Shown: positions 14,175 through 21,047 of the stretch, piece by piece | How the letters are laid out: each line of letters begins with the position of its first letter | Position numbering within the stretch: the first letter of the stretch is position 1 | DNA from: Patescibacteria group bacterium | Lineage (GTDB): Bacteria; Patescibacteriota; Microgenomatia; UBA10105; UBA927 | DNA: 21,047 nucleotides | Assembly: GCA_003545435.1 (NCBI GenBank) | Contig: DPYI01000008.1 | Coordinates: 1-21,047, forward strand | Direction of reading: 5' to 3' | Notes under the pieces: generated by a model | What the model was told of the DNA's origin: nothing | Databases searched by the model: none | What the model saw: the letters and a program-made list of their open reading frames with translations, nothing else | Translations under genes and position numbers: made by a program

Positions 14175-14240
14175 TGCTATACTTTCGACAGGCTGAAAGA
14201 CGTTCACATAGTCTGTCGTTCGAAGAACGTCCGTCAGAGC
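14175..14240 (+). ncRNA. Promoter plus hairpin, possible small RNA
   Basis: An extended -10 (TG 14175-14176, TATACT 14178-14183) predicts a start near 14190. The RNA would open with a hairpin: GGCT 14191-14194 with AGCC 14237-14240, and GACGTTC 14199-14205 with GAACGTC 14225-14231. CGACAG 14186-14191 could also pair with CTGTCG 14213-14218, interleaved with it. AAAAGGAGC follows, but no ATG is in position, so a small RNA or a decayed leader is likelier than a gene. Confidence 0.4.
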
Positions 14241-14308
14241 CGACATAAAAGGAGCATTTATCAAAAGACGATCAATCTTTCTATAAGATTTTAAACGCTC
14301 ACAATAAA

Positions 14309-14554
14309 TCACTCCTCTGTAACAGTTTCCGGAAATTGATTGGCAATTTCCACTAACTCAGGGACACATTGACAATTATTTAGTTCGCATTTTTTAGCAA
14401 ATTGAACGGCATCCGAAAGAGTCAGGCGGGCCCTTGGCTTAAGACTATCATAATTATCTAAATTTTTCTGAAGTTCTTTTACGCCACAGCACTCCTGTCC
14501 ATCAGCACATTTATTTGTTAATAAACGATAGGCGCTACACTCTTTATAATCCAT
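14309..14554 (-). CDS. Small Cys-rich protein
   Basis: An 81-aa protein with seven cysteines: C6, C16, C22 and C23 near the N-terminus, then a C-x4-C-x-C cluster around residues 56-63. The two clusters suggest metal binding or disulfides. No signal peptide is seen, so a metal site is likelier. The ATG at 14554 coincides with the transcription start predicted from a TTGACA/TAGGAT promoter, so the mRNA should be leaderless. It is divergent from the polyprenyl synthase. I do not recognise a family. Confidence 0.65.
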   Translation of the reverse strand: MDYKECSAYRLLTNKCADGQECCGVKELQKNLDNYDSLKPRARLTLSDAVQFAKKCELNNCQCVPELVEIANQFPETVTEE

Positions 14555-14560
14555 TCCTAA

Positions 14561-14589
14561 ATCCTAGAGTATTAAAAATTATTTGTCAA
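14561..14589 (-). promoter_or_regulatory. Promoter of the Cys-rich gene
   Basis: On the minus strand, TTGACA (14584-14589) is followed after 17 bases by TAGGAT (14561-14566). The start site would be about 14554, the first base of the ATG. Confidence 0.65.
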
Positions 14590-14627
14590 AAAATAATTTC
14601 AGAAATTATTACGGAAACCGCATAGTA

Positions 14628-14636
14628 TGATATTAT
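14628..14636 (+). promoter_or_regulatory. Extended -10 promoter of the polyprenyl synthase gene
   Basis: TGATATTAT (TATTAT at 14631-14636) places the start near 14643, about six bases before the ATG. There is no room for a Shine-Dalgarno sequence. Confidence 0.55.
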
Positions 14637-14648
14637 TAACCGTATTGT

Positions 14649-15716
14649 ATGACTCTGCAAAAATACATACAGGATAAGAAGAATCTCGTTTCTTCGTATC
14701 TTGAGACATACTTGAAGCACACCGTTCTTCCTCAGGTCAGTCCGGCCGGAAAGTGGGGAAATGACGCAGTGGCGCGGATTTTGACGTTTGCCACACGAGG
14801 AAAAATGCTGCGGTCATCACTAATATTTTTATCCAGTCAGCTCTTTACACAGGAACAGCACACCGATATTCTTTTAAGAACTTCTACTGCAATGGAGTTT
14901 TTTCATACCGGTCTTCTTATCCATGACGACATTATAGACAATGATGAGAGACGAAGAGGCATGGACAGTATGCACACGCAGTATCAAAAAATTTTGGGAA
15001 CTGATAGTATAACAAATTCAAAAAAAACCGGTGAATCGTTTGCCATGTGCGTCGGAGATATGTCGTTTTTTTTAGCGTTTCAGATACTTGCAGAAATTCA
15101 GCCTTCTGATTTATCAGGAAAACTTACTACTCTTTTTTCACAGGAATTAACTGCCGTTTGTACGGCGCAAATGCAGGATGTGTATGGAGGGGCTACCCGG
15201 AAACAATTCAGTCAGGATGAAATTCTATCCGTGTATGCGTTCAAAACCGGACGGTACAGCTGCGGATTGCCTCTGGTAGCAGGTGCAACAATAGCTGGAG
15301 CAACTGATCAGACAAAAAAGAATCTTTGGAAACTGGGAACGAGCCTTGGCATCCTTTTTCAGATACGGGACGATCAGTTAAACCTTTTCGGAAATCCGGA
15401 TAAAATCGGCAAACCGATCGGTTCGGATATCAGGGAAAACAAACAAACACTTTACCGTTTCTTTCTTCTTGAAAAGGCTCAGGAAGATACAAAAAAGCAT
15501 CTTCTGTCATTATTCGGAAATCCCTCTCTATCTCCGAAAGACGTTGCATATGTGAAAAAACATGTGACTGATCTTCATATTGAAGATGACATTCGTGATA
15601 TAGTACATGAACAGGAACAGATCGTTAATGAAGTTCTGAAACACCTGCCCATACCAGAAGATAAACAAACGTTATTCAGGGAATTCGTCGATTACCTAAA
15701 CAAACGCGAGGTATAA
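14649..15716 (+). CDS. Polyprenyl (isoprenoid) diphosphate synthase
   Basis: A 355-aa all-helical trans-prenyltransferase that condenses isopentenyl diphosphate with an allylic diphosphate to make a C15-C20 or longer chain for lipid carriers or quinones. The first aspartate motif DDIID is at 93-97, followed by NDERRRG. The second region reads FQIRDDQLNLFG (D241, D242) and then GKPIGSDIRENKQT, which matches the family ending. The usual last Asp of DDxxD is Asn (DDQLN), a tolerated but notable change. The ATG follows a predicted start site by about six bases. The next gene begins three bases after the stop. Product chain length cannot be read from sequence alone. Confidence 0.92.
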   Translation: MTLQKYIQDKKNLVSSYLETYLKHTVLPQVSPAGKWGNDAVARILTFATRGKMLRSSLIFLSSQLFTQEQHTDILLRTSTAMEFFHTGLLIHDDIIDNDERRRGMDSMHTQYQKILGTDSITNSKKTGESFAMCVGDMSFFLAFQILAEIQPSDLSGKLTTLFSQELTAVCTAQMQDVYGGATRKQFSQDEILSVYAFKTGRYSCGLPLVAGATIAGATDQTKKNLWKLGTSLGILFQIRDDQLNLFGNPDKIGKPIGSDIRENKQTLYRFFLLEKAQEDTKKHLLSLFGNPSLSPKDVAYVKKHVTDLHIEDDIRDIVHEQEQIVNEVLKHLPIPEDKQTLFREFVDYLNKREV

Positions 15717-15719
15717 TCT

Positions 15720-16154
15720 ATGAAACCCATGCTGTTTTTCATAATACTTGGTTTGCTGGCCGGAACATTTCTTTTTTACCGAATCCAGCCTCTTTCTGCG
15801 ACAGTCAGGATAAACGGTACAACGTTTATTGTTGAACTGGCTATCACGGGAAAGGAAATTGAAAAAGGACTTAGTGGAAGATCGAGTCTTGCTCCACAAC
15901 ACGGTATGCTTTTTCTTTTCAATCATAAAGAACAGTATCCGTTCTGGATGAAAGATATGAAGTTTCCTTTAGATTTCATCTGGATGGACGGAAACCTTAT
16001 CGTCGACATAACGAAAAATGTAGAGCCTATGGAATACGGTGTTATTCCCCGTATTAAACCCATTGTTCCTGTCGATAAAATACTGGAACTTACCGCCGGC
16101 GAAATTGATGCGGCAGGTATACAAATAGGGGATACGGCGCTGTTTAATAAATAA
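15720..16154 (+). CDS. DUF192 family exported protein
   Basis: A 144-aa protein with an N-terminal membrane or signal segment (residues 4-20), so the domain lies outside the cytoplasm. The DUF192 core is clear: VELAITGKEIEKGLSGRSSL, then HGMLFLF, QYPFWMKDMKFPLDFIWMD and a VPVDKILEL...G near the end. The family is widespread and of unknown biochemical role. The ATG has GAGGT eight bases upstream, inside the end of the polyprenyl synthase gene, and follows its stop by three bases. The two are thus co-transcribed. A link to lipid carriers is only contextual. Confidence 0.93.
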   Translation: MKPMLFFIILGLLAGTFLFYRIQPLSATVRINGTTFIVELAITGKEIEKGLSGRSSLAPQHGMLFLFNHKEQYPFWMKDMKFPLDFIWMDGNLIVDITKNVEPMEYGVIPRIKPIVPVDKILELTAGEIDAAGIQIGDTALFNK

Positions 16155-16162
16155 ATTGTACT

Positions 16163-16432
16163 TTATTTCTTCGGCCACACATTCTTGCACATCCATGTTG
16201 CCACCCATCCCAAAACATACCCAACGATAAAGGTAAATATGACAAGATAGATGGTCCGGTCAATGCTAAACTCCATAACAACAAATGGATTATTGAGGGA
16301 ATGCAACCCAAAAATCCAGTCAAGATAGAGTTGCCCTAAACCTAAGGCGATCATCATTGACCAGAGAAGATGCATGCCTCCCAAAATGACTCCTGTGATA
16401 AGTCCAATGGTATTCGGATGTATTTTTTTCAT
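16163..16432 (-). CDS. Small two-segment membrane protein
   Basis: An 89-aa protein with two hydrophobic regions, about residues 8-31 and 53-80, the second with several glycines (VGYVLGWVATWM), and a Lys-rich C-terminus. It resembles DUF5676-type small membrane proteins in starting MKKxxxxxxGLxxGxxxG, but I cannot confirm that. AGGGTGG lies about eight bases before the chosen ATG at 16432; a GTG at 16444 overlaps that site. It is convergent with the DUF192 gene, ending eight bases from its stop. Confidence 0.7.
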   Translation of the reverse strand: MKKIHPNTIGLITGVILGGMHLLWSMMIALGLGQLYLDWIFGLHSLNNPFVVMEFSIDRTIYLVIFTFIVGYVLGWVATWMCKNVWPKK

Positions 16433-16466
16433 AGTTCTCACCACCCTTCGCTAGAAACAGTTTACG

Positions 16467-16484
16467 ATCCGCCAGCTGGCGGAT
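16467..16484. repeat. 18-bp perfect palindrome
   Basis: ATCCGCCAGCTGGCGGAT is fully self-complementary. CCGCCAGCTGGCGG-like palindromes are familiar as dispersed intergenic repeats in such genomes; the dispersal cannot be checked here. Confidence 0.75.
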
Positions 16485-16566
16485 GAAAAGGCATATCTCT
16501 TTCTATCGTACTCGATACATGTTTTCTGTCAAGCAATGACTTCCTACTGTTTCATTCCCTTAATTT

Positions 16567-16575
16567 TGATATAAT
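16567..16575 (+). promoter_or_regulatory. Extended -10 promoter of tRNA-Gly
   Basis: TGATATAAT, identical to the element before the GIY-YIG gene, puts the start a few bases before the tRNA at 16585. Confidence 0.65.
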
Positions 16576-16584
16576 AATTTTAAA

Positions 16585-16655
16585 GCGGGCGTAGTTTACC
16601 GGTAAAACGAATCCCTTCCAAGGATTAGTAGGCGGTTCGATTCCGCTCGCCCGCT
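16585..16655 (+). tRNA. tRNA-Gly(TCC)
   Basis: The acceptor stem GCGGGCG/CGCCCGC is perfect. The D arm is GTTT/AAAC with GG in the loop. The anticodon loop CTTCCAA reads TCC, and the T loop contains TTCGATT. No CCA is encoded after the discriminator T. Confidence 0.96.
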
Positions 16656-16672
16656 CACTAGATTTTGTTTTG

Positions 16673-16708
16673 TTACAATTTTATTTACAATTTCCTTTAC
16701 AATTGCAT
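16673..16708. repeat. 12-bp tandem repeat, three copies
   Basis: Three units begin TTACAATT at 16673, 16685 and 16697, each exactly 12 bases long and varying only in their last four bases. They sit between the two tRNA genes. Confidence 0.75.
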
Positions 16709-16750
16709 CTCCCTTGCCTCTTTGCCAGCTTCATTTCTTATAAATAAACA

Positions 16751-16759
16751 TGATACAAT
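16751..16759 (+). promoter_or_regulatory. Possible promoter of tRNA-Arg
   Basis: TGATACAAT (TACAAT at 16754-16759) is an extended -10 candidate, 26 bases before the tRNA. Confidence 0.45.
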
Positions 16760-16785
16760 ATGAATTATCCATAATCCTGTAACTC

Positions 16786-16857
16786 GCCCTCATAGCTCAA
16801 CGGATAGAGCATCTCCCTTCTAAGGAGGAGATGGAGGTTCGATTCCTCCTGAGGGCG
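16786..16857 (+). tRNA. tRNA-Arg(TCT)
   Basis: Acceptor GCCCTCA/TGAGGGC is perfect. The D arm is GCTC/GAGC. The anticodon loop CTTCTAA reads TCT, and the T arm is GGAGG-TTCGATT-CCTCC. No CCA is encoded. The next gene starts one base after the discriminator G. Confidence 0.96.
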
Positions 16858-16858
16858 C

Positions 16859-18562
16859 ATGATAATCAGCATTTTGCTTCTCTTATTCCTATCTTTTTTC
16901 CCTCAATCTGTTCATGCTATCTACGATCCTCTTTCCGTTTCCAACAACAAATACGGCATCCATATTGCTGAACTCACAGACCTGACAGATGCTGCAAACC
17001 TCGTCAACTCCAGCGGGGGAGATTGGGGATACGTGACACTTGTTATCCAGGACGGAGACAGAAATCAGAGTAAATGGCAGGAACTATTTAATGAAATGCG
17101 GAGGCTTCATCTTATCCCGATCTTACGCTTAGCGACCCACCCGGAAGGAGACAGCTGGAAAATTCCTCAAAAAGAAGATGCGAAACGCTGGGCAAGTTTC
17201 CTTAATTCACTCATATGGCCTGTGGAAAACCGGTACATCGTTCTGTTTAATGAACCGAACCACAGCAAGGAATGGGGAAATACGATAAATCCTGAGGAGT
17301 ATGCGGACGTGGGATTATTTTACGCATCAGCACTCAAAGAACAATCTCCGGACTTTTTTATCCTTCCAGCAGGGTGTGATATGTCTGCATCTTCTGATAG
17401 AGAAGCGCTCGATGCATCCGAATATATAAGAAGAATGTACGTCTCAAAACCTGAATTCTTTTCACAAATAGACGGGTGGACGTCCCATTCATACCCTAAT
17501 CCCGGATTTTCCGGATCGCCGTATGCATCAGGAAAAGGAACTATCGCGAGCTTTATATGGGAGCTCCAATTTCTCAATTCTTTAGGCATCTCGAAACCGT
17601 ATCCCTTATTCATAACGGAAACCGGGTGGACGCATAATGAGGGGAAATATAAAAGAACAGGATTAACCCCCGGTACTGTTGCTGGGAATCTTGCTCTTTC
17701 TGCATCGGGAGTATGGAACAATCCGAAGATTGTTGCTATTACCCCGTTTCTTCTCAACTACCAGGGAAGCCCGTTTGATGCTTTTTCGTGGAAAAAGCTG
17801 AATTCATCCGAATTTCATCCTCAATACGCGGTCTATCAAAAATTAAGCAAAATAAAAGGAACACCCAATCAACGCGAATCGTACCGGTTGAAGGAATCGC
17901 TTTTCCCGGATCGGTTAGTAACAAATTCTACGTATACACTGGAGGGAGAACTATCCAATACCGGTCAGGGGATTTTGGATTCTAACAACGGATATGCAAT
18001 GACGGTTAACGGCCCTCAAAAAGGATTTACCTATGTATCCGATCCGTTACCGAAATTGGAACCGTCGGAAAAGGGGATCGTGAGAATTCATATAAAAACT
18101 CCTCTGGAAGAAGGAGTCTATCATATGGTGTTTTTCATCACGCGCGGACAAAAACAGGTGATCGTTGAGGAAAAAGACATAACACTTATTCCTCCTCCTA
18201 CCATGACGTTGAATGTTCAAATCGGATGGAAAAAAGAAAGCAGTGCTGATCACGTTCGCGTCCTTGTCTATGACCCAAATGATACACTCCTCCATAAATT
18301 TCAGGATTTAAGTATCGAAAACGGGTCTCTCTCGATTACCGGTCTTTATAATATGATTCCTGGAAAAAACTACCGTGTTGTCGTTATTGCTCCGTATTAT
18401 TTACCAAGACAACACATCGTCATGCTAAAAGAGGGAAGGACAACCCTGACTCTCAGGCGCCTTTTACCGTTGGATTTCAATAACGATGGGGCATTGAATG
18501 TATTGGATATTCCGGCACTTCTTTTTACCAGGCCAAACGAGGTAGTATCGAGATTTTTCTAA
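16859..18562 (+). CDS. Secreted clan GH-A glycosidase-like protein with dockerin-like end
   Basis: A 567-aa protein with a signal peptide (MIISILLLLFLSFFPQSVHA). Residues about 30-320 look like a TIM-barrel glycoside hydrolase of clan GH-A. NEPNH contains Glu132, the expected acid/base, and ITETGW contains Glu254, the expected nucleophile. A beta-sandwich-like middle follows, then a repeat-type domain. The C-terminus carries one EF-hand-like dockerin half (DFNNDGALNVLDI from residue 539). The substrate cannot be told; cell-surface polysaccharide is plausible. The ATG lies one base after tRNA-Arg, so either the GAGGG in the tRNA acceptor strand acts as ribosome site, or the message is leaderless after tRNA processing. 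Confidence 0.85.
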   Translation: MIISILLLLFLSFFPQSVHAIYDPLSVSNNKYGIHIAELTDLTDAANLVNSSGGDWGYVTLVIQDGDRNQSKWQELFNEMRRLHLIPILRLATHPEGDSWKIPQKEDAKRWASFLNSLIWPVENRYIVLFNEPNHSKEWGNTINPEEYADVGLFYASALKEQSPDFFILPAGCDMSASSDREALDASEYIRRMYVSKPEFFSQIDGWTSHSYPNPGFSGSPYASGKGTIASFIWELQFLNSLGISKPYPLFITETGWTHNEGKYKRTGLTPGTVAGNLALSASGVWNNPKIVAITPFLLNYQGSPFDAFSWKKLNSSEFHPQYAVYQKLSKIKGTPNQRESYRLKESLFPDRLVTNSTYTLEGELSNTGQGILDSNNGYAMTVNGPQKGFTYVSDPLPKLEPSEKGIVRIHIKTPLEEGVYHMVFFITRGQKQVIVEEKDITLIPPPTMTLNVQIGWKKESSADHVRVLVYDPNDTLLHKFQDLSIENGSLSITGLYNMIPGKNYRVVVIAPYYLPRQHIVMLKEGRTTLTLRRLLPLDFNNDGALNVLDIPALLFTRPNEVVSRFF

Positions 18563-18583
18563 GAGCAGATACCGGATATGTGG

Positions 18584-20338
18584 TCATTTTGAAAATTGCA
18601 GTATAAATGAACGGACCGGAGAAAAAAGTGTCAATCTATATGACGCGGGTAAAAACTCCTTTTCCTCTCCGTCTGCCATCTGAATACCGTTAAACCGCAC
18701 TATTTGTCCTTTCGGTTCTGTTGTGAAAATATAGTTCCCCTTAATATGCAAAGAAAAGGAATCAGACGGATAATCAAAGGCCGGCTGATTGTGAAGATTA
18801 TACTGAATGCATGATCCCCGGTTGCAGACAAATTTCACTCCCGGGGTATAGATTTTAAACCAGGGTGAAGGAAGGTAGTGTGTGAATATAAATTGAATAT
18901 CATCGGGTTTTGGAGTCCAAAAAATATATGCTTTCTGATCTAAAACAACATATTTTGTCTGATTCCGCTCGAGTGATTGTGTCAGCGTCTCAGCCTTCGG
19001 ATCAAATACGTCAATATACGTCGCGTATGATGCGACATGATATAGAAATCCACTGGTCCTGTAAAGATACGAACCGGCCAAATCCACTACTGTTTCGTTT
19101 TTCGGAATATGTTCGTGAACCAATCGCAGCACCTCAAGCTGCTCCCCGTTTGTTGGCACTGCTCGTTCACGGTATTGCATAAAATAACTTGTTAATAGTA
19201 ACGAAATAAGAGTAATCGGCGGAATATAAAAAATTGTTGCTTTAATAAAAAACAAAGGGGTTAGCTTTTCCATGCACATATGATGAAAAAAACGGAAACA
19301 CCATACCAGCATATATGCTCCCGAAACAGATACTATTATGGATAGCGGTATAAAGTATTGGACAAACGGCCGCCTGAAAATAAAAAGAAATAGGATGGCA
19401 AAAAGAACAAATAGTACTATAAATAGGCCGAACCGCCGATTTCGGAGAATGACAATGGGAATTCCTAAAAAACCAAAAATCCAAATTCCAATTTGAACAA
19501 TCCAAGGCAATGTTATCCCGCCTTTTGAAAGATAGACAATCGGCCACGGACGAAGAGCGTCGAGGAGCGAAAAATATATGCCGCTTGACATATTCGTAAT
19601 TATTGAACCCCGGACAATATCATCTAACGCAAGATATAAAATGCTATGGGAATACAGGTACAACATAAAAAGGACAAACGGTATGAAAAAACCAAAACAA
19701 AAAGGCACTATCTGCTTTTGTATCCAGACAGATGCGTGTTTGATTGAAAAATTCCACAAAAGCAGGTAAAGAAGAGCCGGAAATGCAAAAATCATTTTCA
19801 TAAAAACAAGACAGCTGACAGCGATACAAAGTCCGCTTATGAAAAACTGCTGAGATTGAACTTTTTTTGCCGTATAGAGAGCGTAAACACCGATGAAAAA
19901 AAGGGACGTCATGAGTATGTCCGGACGTATTTCGATAACTTTATCAAACGTCATGGGAAATACGATAAAGATAAAACACGAAAGGAGAGCGGTGAGACGG
20001 TCCTGGGAAATTGTATAGACGATTTTGTACAGTGTGTACATTAAGGCAACGTAAATACTCCAAGCGATAATTCGAAAAATAATAATGAGGTACGGTCCTT
20101 CCGGGAGAAGGAAAAACGGTGCAAAAAGCCAGTGGAAAAGCGGAGTGTAGTAGTAAAAAAAATCCCGGTAGGGGAGAAGTCCCTGGGAGATCAAATAGGC
20201 CCAGTTGGCATTTGCTGTTTCATCAGGATCGAAAAACCGAACCAAACCAATATGCAGCCTGCTTAAAAGAAGTGCGATAAGAAATACTGTACTAAGTACC
20301 GGGGCAAAACGATACATTTTTTTCAGAGGAGTATTCAT
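18584..20338 (-). CDS. GT39-like membrane glycosyltransferase
   Basis: A 584-aa integral membrane protein with about ten hydrophobic segments up to residue 400 and a soluble C-terminal domain of about 170 residues. RFFDPDETANANWAYL at 34-49 carries the acidic catalytic motif (D37, D39, E40) of the first outside loop in GT-C enzymes. LPYRDFFYYYTPLFHWLFAP also fits PMT/ArnT relatives. It should move a sugar from a polyprenyl-phosphate carrier to protein or envelope glycan on the outer face. It is convergent with the glycosidase (21 bases between stops) and 33 bases downstream of tRNA-His on the same strand, with no Shine-Dalgarno sequence. The polyprenyl synthase in this window could supply its carrier; that is inference. 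Confidence 0.85.
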   Translation of the reverse strand: MNTPLKKMYRFAPVLSTVFLIALLLSRLHIGLVRFFDPDETANANWAYLISQGLLPYRDFFYYYTPLFHWLFAPFFLLPEGPYLIIIFRIIAWSIYVALMYTLYKIVYTISQDRLTALLSCFIFIVFPMTFDKVIEIRPDILMTSLFFIGVYALYTAKKVQSQQFFISGLCIAVSCLVFMKMIFAFPALLYLLLWNFSIKHASVWIQKQIVPFCFGFFIPFVLFMLYLYSHSILYLALDDIVRGSIITNMSSGIYFSLLDALRPWPIVYLSKGGITLPWIVQIGIWIFGFLGIPIVILRNRRFGLFIVLFVLFAILFLFIFRRPFVQYFIPLSIIVSVSGAYMLVWCFRFFHHMCMEKLTPLFFIKATIFYIPPITLISLLLTSYFMQYRERAVPTNGEQLEVLRLVHEHIPKNETVVDLAGSYLYRTSGFLYHVASYATYIDVFDPKAETLTQSLERNQTKYVVLDQKAYIFWTPKPDDIQFIFTHYLPSPWFKIYTPGVKFVCNRGSCIQYNLHNQPAFDYPSDSFSLHIKGNYIFTTEPKGQIVRFNGIQMADGEEKEFLPASYRLTLFSPVRSFILQFSK

Positions 20339-20371
20339 GAGTTATATGATCGTTGCTGTTTGTTTCGCGGG

Positions 20372-20447
20372 GGTGGCTGAAGGGATTCGAACCCTCGACA
20401 TTCTCCTCCACAGGGAGACGCTCTAACCGAACTGAGCTACAGCCACC
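20372..20447 (-). tRNA. tRNA-His(GTG)
   Basis: Read on the minus strand, the acceptor GTGGCTG/CAGCCAC is perfect. An extra 5' G (position 20447) faces discriminator C (20372), the hallmark of tRNA-His. The anticodon loop CTGTGGA reads GTG. No CCA is encoded directly. Confidence 0.96.
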
Positions 20448-20473
20448 ATGTTCAAAATAAAAAATCAAATATC

Positions 20474-20494
20474 CCTGCCTCGCCGGCAGGCAGG
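20474..20494. repeat. CCTGCC/GGCAGG palindromic repeat
   Basis: CCTGCC (20474-20479) pairs with GGCAGG (20485-20490) around a TCGCC loop, and CAGG follows. It is a REP-like hairpin next to tRNA-His and may be part of its transcription unit or a dispersed repeat. Confidence 0.6.
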
Positions 20495-20583
20495 AAATAT
20501 CAAAAAGAAATTACCAATGTTATACCGATATGTTTGTATTATACATGAAATGAGAGTATTTAGAAAAAATCCAAACGTATTTT

Positions 20584-20612
20584 TTGCAAACAAAAATCTA
20601 TTCCATTATACT
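20584..20612 (+). promoter_or_regulatory. Promoter of the last gene
   Basis: TTGCAA (20584-20589), a 17-base spacer and TATACT (20607-20612) make a good promoter. The start site would be about 20619-20620, so the message begins at the ATG. Confidence 0.7.
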
Positions 20613-20619
20613 TTGAAGT

Positions 20620-21047
20620 ATGGAAATATCTCCTATTGTCAACGAAGTTCTGAAGGTATTTGAAGCCACAAAACCCATCTCAAAAAGCGGGCATAAATTT
20701 TCCGTGAGCCGCACGGTCTCCACGTTTGCCGTCCTTTACGAAAAAGCCAGAAACGCTGTGGAATTCCGCGCAGAACATCTTGTCAGACGTGCTGCCATTG
20801 AACGGATACTGAAACGCCGTATAGCTTTAGAATCAGATCCGAAAATTATAACGGAAAATCTGATGCTGGAGCTCATATGGGCTAAATATATTGACAGCTC
20901 GCTGATCGATGACACGGATATTCATGCTGTCGCGGAAATTATTACCAAATATCTCTACCTGAAACAAACCGTCTTTGGCCCGTCTTCACCAAAATACCAG
21001 GGAATCTCATGGGACACGGTCATGGGCATTGCTTCTGCGGAAATTGA
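20620..21047 (+). CDS. Unrecognised protein, N-terminal 142 codons
   Basis: The frame is open from the ATG at 20620 to the window end. The protein starts MEISPIVNEVLKVFEATKP and is soluble and helical, with a basic LVRRAAIERILKRRIALE segment, no membrane segment and no signal peptide. The leaderless promoter and the good codon usage (mixed third positions, no low-complexity runs) support a real gene. No family recognised. Confidence 0.8.
   Translation, partial: MEISPIVNEVLKVFEATKPISKSGHKFSVSRTVSTFAVLYEKARNAVEFRAEHLVRRAAIERILKRRIALESDPKIITENLMLELIWAKYIDSSLIDDTDIHAVAEIITKYLYLKQTVFGPSSPKYQGISWDTVMGIASAEI

Noticed and set aside
16433..16444. GTG start at 16444 for the small membrane protein
   Set aside because: It sits in the AGGGTGG ribosome site that serves the ATG at 16432.

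Overview
The window looks like a chromosomal stretch of an uncultivated small-genome bacterium. The style suggests Patescibacteria/CPR, perhaps the Microgenomates side: short intergenic gaps, putative promoters sitting almost on the start codon, palindromic intergenic repeats and many unplaceable small membrane proteins. No marker gene fixes the taxonomy, so this is inference. TGA is used as a normal stop codon.

Positions 1 to about 14,300 look like a mobile or genomic-island segment. The left part is a leftward gene row: a winged-helix-like regulator (2818), three small accessory proteins including a DUF5659-like one and a Cys-rich one, a 122-aa protein with an unusual AACGTT repeat, and a serine recombinase cut by the window edge. 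Diverging from the regulator is a rightward two-gene system. It consists of a PLD-nuclease/SNF2-helicase fusion (1055 aa) and an Eco57I-type adenine methyltransferase (1211 aa), probably an ATP-dependent restriction or defence system. It is followed by a GIY-YIG-like protein overlapping a DUF6680-like membrane protein. Two leftward small membrane proteins follow, then an almost empty 0.6 kb, then a pair of possibly related tiny ORFs.

The most unusual part is about 12,933-14,091: roughly 1.15 kb of GC-rich sequence with no credible ORF and a dense set of perfect long hairpins, multibranch junctions and long-range pairings. It is preceded by a TATAAT box and ends in a terminator-like hairpin with seven T. 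I interpret it as a candidate large structured non-coding RNA on the + strand. Several smaller structured leaders are scattered through the same island, two with a pseudoknot arrangement ending near a U-tract (791-876 and 10,929-11,038).

From about 14,300 on the content looks like host chromosome. It holds a leaderless Cys-rich small gene, a polyprenyl diphosphate synthase coupled to a DUF192 protein, and a small membrane protein. Then come tRNA-Gly(TCC), tRNA-Arg(TCT) abutting a secreted clan GH-A glycosidase-like protein, a convergent GT39-like membrane glycosyltransferase behind tRNA-His(GTG), and the start of an unrecognised gene that leaves the window. All statements rest on reading the sequence; no search or folding program was run.
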